Shown in pieces: positions 61,779 to 64,000 of a stretch of DNA of 64,000 nucleotides. The stretch is from Arthrobacter sp. HY1533 (GTDB taxonomy: Bacteria; Actinomycetota; Actinomycetes; Actinomycetales; Micrococcaceae). Each line of letters begins with the position of its first letter. The first letter of the stretch is position 1. The notes beneath the pieces are model-generated. The model saw only the letters and a program-made list of their open reading frames with translations. It was not told the origin of the DNA and did no database searches. The stretch is taken from contig NZ_JANKZF010000019.1 in NCBI RefSeq assembly GCF_027568515.1, positions 26,945 through 90,944 on the forward strand. The letters run 5' to 3'. Position numbers and translations under genes: made by a program.

Positions 61779-63461
61779 ATGGCGGAATTTATTTATACGA
61801 TGTCCAATGCCCGCAAGGCTGTTGGCGAAAAACTCATTCTTGACAACGTAAGCATGTCTTTCTACCCCGGCGCCAAGATTGGCGTCGTGGGGCCCAACGG
61901 TGCTGGCAAGTCCACCATCCTGAAGATCATGGCTGGCTTGGACACCCCCTCCAACGGCGAGGCTCGCCTGAGCCCCGGCTACACCGTGGGCATCCTGCTC
62001 CAGGAGCCGCCGCTGAACGAGGAAAAGACCGTCCTGGGCAACGTCCAGGAAGGCGTTGGCGAAATCTACGGCAAGATCCAGCGCTACAACGAGATCTCCG
62101 AGGAAATGGCCAGCCCCGACGCTGACTTCGACACCCTCCTCGAAGAGATGGGCAAGCTGCAGGAAGCCATCGACGCCGCCGACGCTTGGGACATCGACTC
62201 CCAGCTCGAGCAGGCCATGGACGCGCTCCAGTGCCCGCCGGCCGACTCCGACGTCACGGTACTCTCCGGTGGTGAGCGCCGCCGCGTTGCCCTGTGCAAG
62301 CTCCTGCTGCAGAAGCCTGACCTGCTGCTCCTGGATGAGCCCACCAACCACTTGGACGCCGAGTCCGTGAACTGGCTGGAACAGCACCTCAAGAGCTACG
62401 CCGGCGCCGTCCTCGCCGTGACCCACGATAGGTACTTCCTTGACCACGTGGCCGAGTGGATCGCCGAAGTTGACCGCGGCCACCTGTACCCGTACGAAGG
62501 CAACTACTCCACCTATCTGGAGAAGAAGCGCGCCCGCCTGGAAGTCCAGGGCAAGAAGGACGCCAAGCAGGCAAAGCGCCTCACCGAAGAACTCGAGTGG
62601 GTACGCTCCAACGCCAAGGGCCGCCAGACCAAGTCCAAGGCCCGTCTTGCACGCTACGAGGAAATGGCTGCCGAGGCCGACCGCACGCGCAAGCTCGACT
62701 TCGAGGAAATCCAGATTCCGCCGGGCCCGCGCCTGGGCGGCATCGTCCTGGAAGCCGAAAACCTGAAGAAGGGCTTCGGCGACCGCGTACTGATCGACGG
62801 ACTCTCCTTCACCCTGCCCCGCAACGGCATCGTCGGCGTCATCGGCCCCAACGGTGTCGGCAAGTCGACCCTGTTCAAGACCATCGTTGGCCTGGAACCG
62901 CTCGACGGCGGCAAGCTCAAGGTGGGCGAATCCGTCAAGATCTCCTACGCCGACCAGAGCCGCGGCGGCATCGACCCGGACAAGACCCTGTGGCAGGTAG
63001 TTTCCGACGGCCTGGACTTCATCCAGGTGGGCAACGTGGAAATGCCTTCACGCGCCTACGTCGCAGCCTTCGGTTTCAAGGGTCCGGACCAGCAGAAGAA
63101 GGCAGGTGTGCTCTCCGGTGGTGAGCGCAACCGCCTGAACCTGGCGCTGACCCTCAAGCAGGGTGGAAACCTGTTGCTTTTGGATGAGCCCACCAACGAC
63201 CTTGACGTGGAAACCCTCAGCAGCCTGGAAAACGCGCTGCTGGAATTCCCCGGTTGCGCCGTGGTGGTATCTCACGACCGTTGGTTCCTGGACCGAGTGG
63301 CCACCCACATCCTGGCCTACGAAGGCACCGATGAGAACCCGGCCAACTGGCACTGGTTCGAGGGCAACTTCGATTCCTACGAGGAAAACAAGGTTGAGCG
63401 CCTGGGCGCCGATGCGGCCCGTCCGCACCGCGTCACCCACCGCCGCCTGACCCGCGACTAA
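61779..63461 (+). CDS. ettA: Energy-dependent translational throttle protein EttA (ABC-F)
   Basis: A 560-residue ABC-F ATPase that sits in the ribosomal E site and gates entry into elongation by the ATP/ADP ratio (established for E. coli EttA). Two ABC domains: Walker A GPNGAGKST and GPNGVGKST, signatures LSGGERRR and LSGGERNR, Walker B LLLLDEPTNHLD and LLLLDEPTNDLD, joined by the P-site tRNA-interacting linker rich in Lys/Arg (EKKRARLEVQGKKDAKQAKR). Length matches the family. ATG 61779 (MAEFIYTM) is the natural start; the upstream GTG at 61743 adds an unrelated tail. Confidence 0.96.
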   Translation: MAEFIYTMSNARKAVGEKLILDNVSMSFYPGAKIGVVGPNGAGKSTILKIMAGLDTPSNGEARLSPGYTVGILLQEPPLNEEKTVLGNVQEGVGEIYGKIQRYNEISEEMASPDADFDTLLEEMGKLQEAIDAADAWDIDSQLEQAMDALQCPPADSDVTVLSGGERRRVALCKLLLQKPDLLLLDEPTNHLDAESVNWLEQHLKSYAGAVLAVTHDRYFLDHVAEWIAEVDRGHLYPYEGNYSTYLEKKRARLEVQGKKDAKQAKRLTEELEWVRSNAKGRQTKSKARLARYEEMAAEADRTRKLDFEEIQIPPGPRLGGIVLEAENLKKGFGDRVLIDGLSFTLPRNGIVGVIGPNGVGKSTLFKTIVGLEPLDGGKLKVGESVKISYADQSRGGIDPDKTLWQVVSDGLDFIQVGNVEMPSRAYVAAFGFKGPDQQKKAGVLSGGERNRLNLALTLKQGGNLLLLDEPTNDLDVETLSSLENALLEFPGCAVVVSHDRWFLDRVATHILAYEGTDENPANWHWFEGNFDSYEENKVERLGADAARPHRVTHRRLTRD

Positions 63462-63473
63462 TCCCCACGCCCT

Positions 63474-63509
63474 CCCGATGTGCAGCCGCTGGCGCGTCTG
63501 CACATCGGG
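63474..63509 (+). terminator. ettA terminator hairpin 1
   Basis: CCCGATGTGCAG, a 12-base loop, and its exact complement CTGCACATCGGG: a perfect 12-bp stem 13 bases after the ettA stop. No T tract. Confidence 0.7.
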
Positions 63510-63530
63510 GCCCTCGGGCGCGTGGGCCCA

Positions 63531-63569
63531 CAGAATGGCCGGTTCCCCTTTCGGGAACCGGCCATTCTG
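63531..63569. terminator. Terminator hairpin 2, 17-bp stem
   Basis: CAGAATGGCCGGTTCCC, loop CTTTC, then the exact complement: a perfect 17-bp stem followed by CATTTC. Second hairpin 21 bases after the first; it could stop transcription in either direction between ettA and the IS110 element. Confidence 0.75.
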
Positions 63570-63717
63570 CATTTCAGGAGTTAGACGATATGAGGTGAGG
63601 GCCGGGGCCTTCTGTTTCACAGCTTCCGTGGGTTGCCAGTGAACAACCTCCTTGGCTTTGCGGCCTTGGGAGTGTTGCATTGGTAGTGCCACATGTGAGT
63701 TTTGGGAGGTCCCGGCT

Positions 63718-64000
63718 ATGTTTCAGCATACGTTTATTGGGCTCGATGTTCACGCGGTTTCTGTGGTGGGATGCGCGTTGAATCCCGACACCGGGGAGCT
63801 GGTGAGGATGGCCATGGATTCAGACCCGGTGGTCGTCCTGGACTGGATCCGCCGCTTCGAGCCACCCGTGAAGGCGGTCTACGAGTCGGGCCCGACCGGG
63901 TACGTGCTCGCCCGGCACCTGCGCGAGGCCGGGATCGATTGCGTGGTCGCGGCATCCTCGAAACTGTTGCGGGCACCGGGCGATAAGGTCAAAACCGACC
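63718..64000 (+). mobile_element. IS110-family transposase, 5' part
   Basis: An open frame from ATG 63718 (GGGAGGT upstream) to the window edge, 94 codons. FQHTFIGLDVHAVSVVG carries the first catalytic Asp of the RuvC-like DEDD domain, VKAVYESGPTGYVLARHL the Glu, and SSKLLRAPGDKVKTD the next Asp; these are the hallmarks of IS110 transposases. The rest lies outside the window. The roughly 130 bases before it (63590-63717) may include the left end of the element, where IS110-group members encode a bridge RNA. Confidence 0.9.

Overview
The window looks like Micrococcaceae DNA, probably Arthrobacter in the broad sense. Coding DNA in the backbone is high in G+C, starts are ATG/GTG with GGAGG-type ribosome sites, and families such as EttA, DUF3817, DUF6993-like lipoproteins and an IdeR/DtxR-type iron box fit that group. 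The genus is an inference from gene content, not from a search.

Region 1 (1-17.3 kb) is ordinary chromosome: a DUF3817 fragment, a PEP mutase/isocitrate lyase family enzyme, a ClC channel, a CPA2 antiporter, several stand-alone oxidoreductases, an esterase/flavin-monooxygenase pair, a lipoprotein beta-lactamase with a divergent regulator, and a membrane FNR-type oxidoreductase. Two details stand out. One is an iron-box promoter ahead of a tiny CxxC peptide coupled to a membrane protein. The other is a single-chain PheRS-like protein whose mRNA leader encodes a 23-residue peptide followed by a hairpin that hides the ribosome site.

Region 2 (about 17.35-60.28 kb) is an integrative and conjugative element in tRNA-Arg(UCU). 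The intact tRNA is at 60245-60317 and a degenerate copy of its 3' half is at 17345-17373. A 28/30 direct repeat (17481-17510 and 60146-60175) and further AAAAACGTGA motifs lie just inside the ends. Integrase and excisionase are at 26.4-27.8 kb, regulators and a sigma factor at 28.2-30.1 kb, a Gram-positive type IV secretion operon at 30.3-39.3 kb, ArdC and SSB at 39.3-41.1 kb, and a MOBF relaxase with an accessory protein and a candidate oriT at 43.2-47.4 kb. Cargo fills the rest.

The cargo is rich in probable conflict genes. At 50.8-59.7 kb there is a full Mza-type antiphage locus: cytosine methyltransferase, GHKL ATPase, Z1 ATPase, DUF4420 nuclease and AIPR. At 23.9-26.2 kb an A/T-rich pair joins a ParB/DUF262-fold protein to a protein with an HEPN-like RNxxxH motif. 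At 41.1-42.5 kb two adjacent genes share a homologous helical domain resembling effector-associated (adaptor) domains, one of them on a membrane protein. At 19.6-22.7 kb there is a DUF4365-like nuclease candidate and a winged-helix protein with a conflict-type C-terminus. The second and third pairs are my best candidates for undescribed systems. A roughly 203-nt nested inverted-repeat structure precedes the Mza methyltransferase.

Region 3 (60.3-64.0 kb) returns to chromosome: ssb, a lipoprotein, ettA with two strong hairpins after it, and the start of an IS110-family transposase cut by the window edge.
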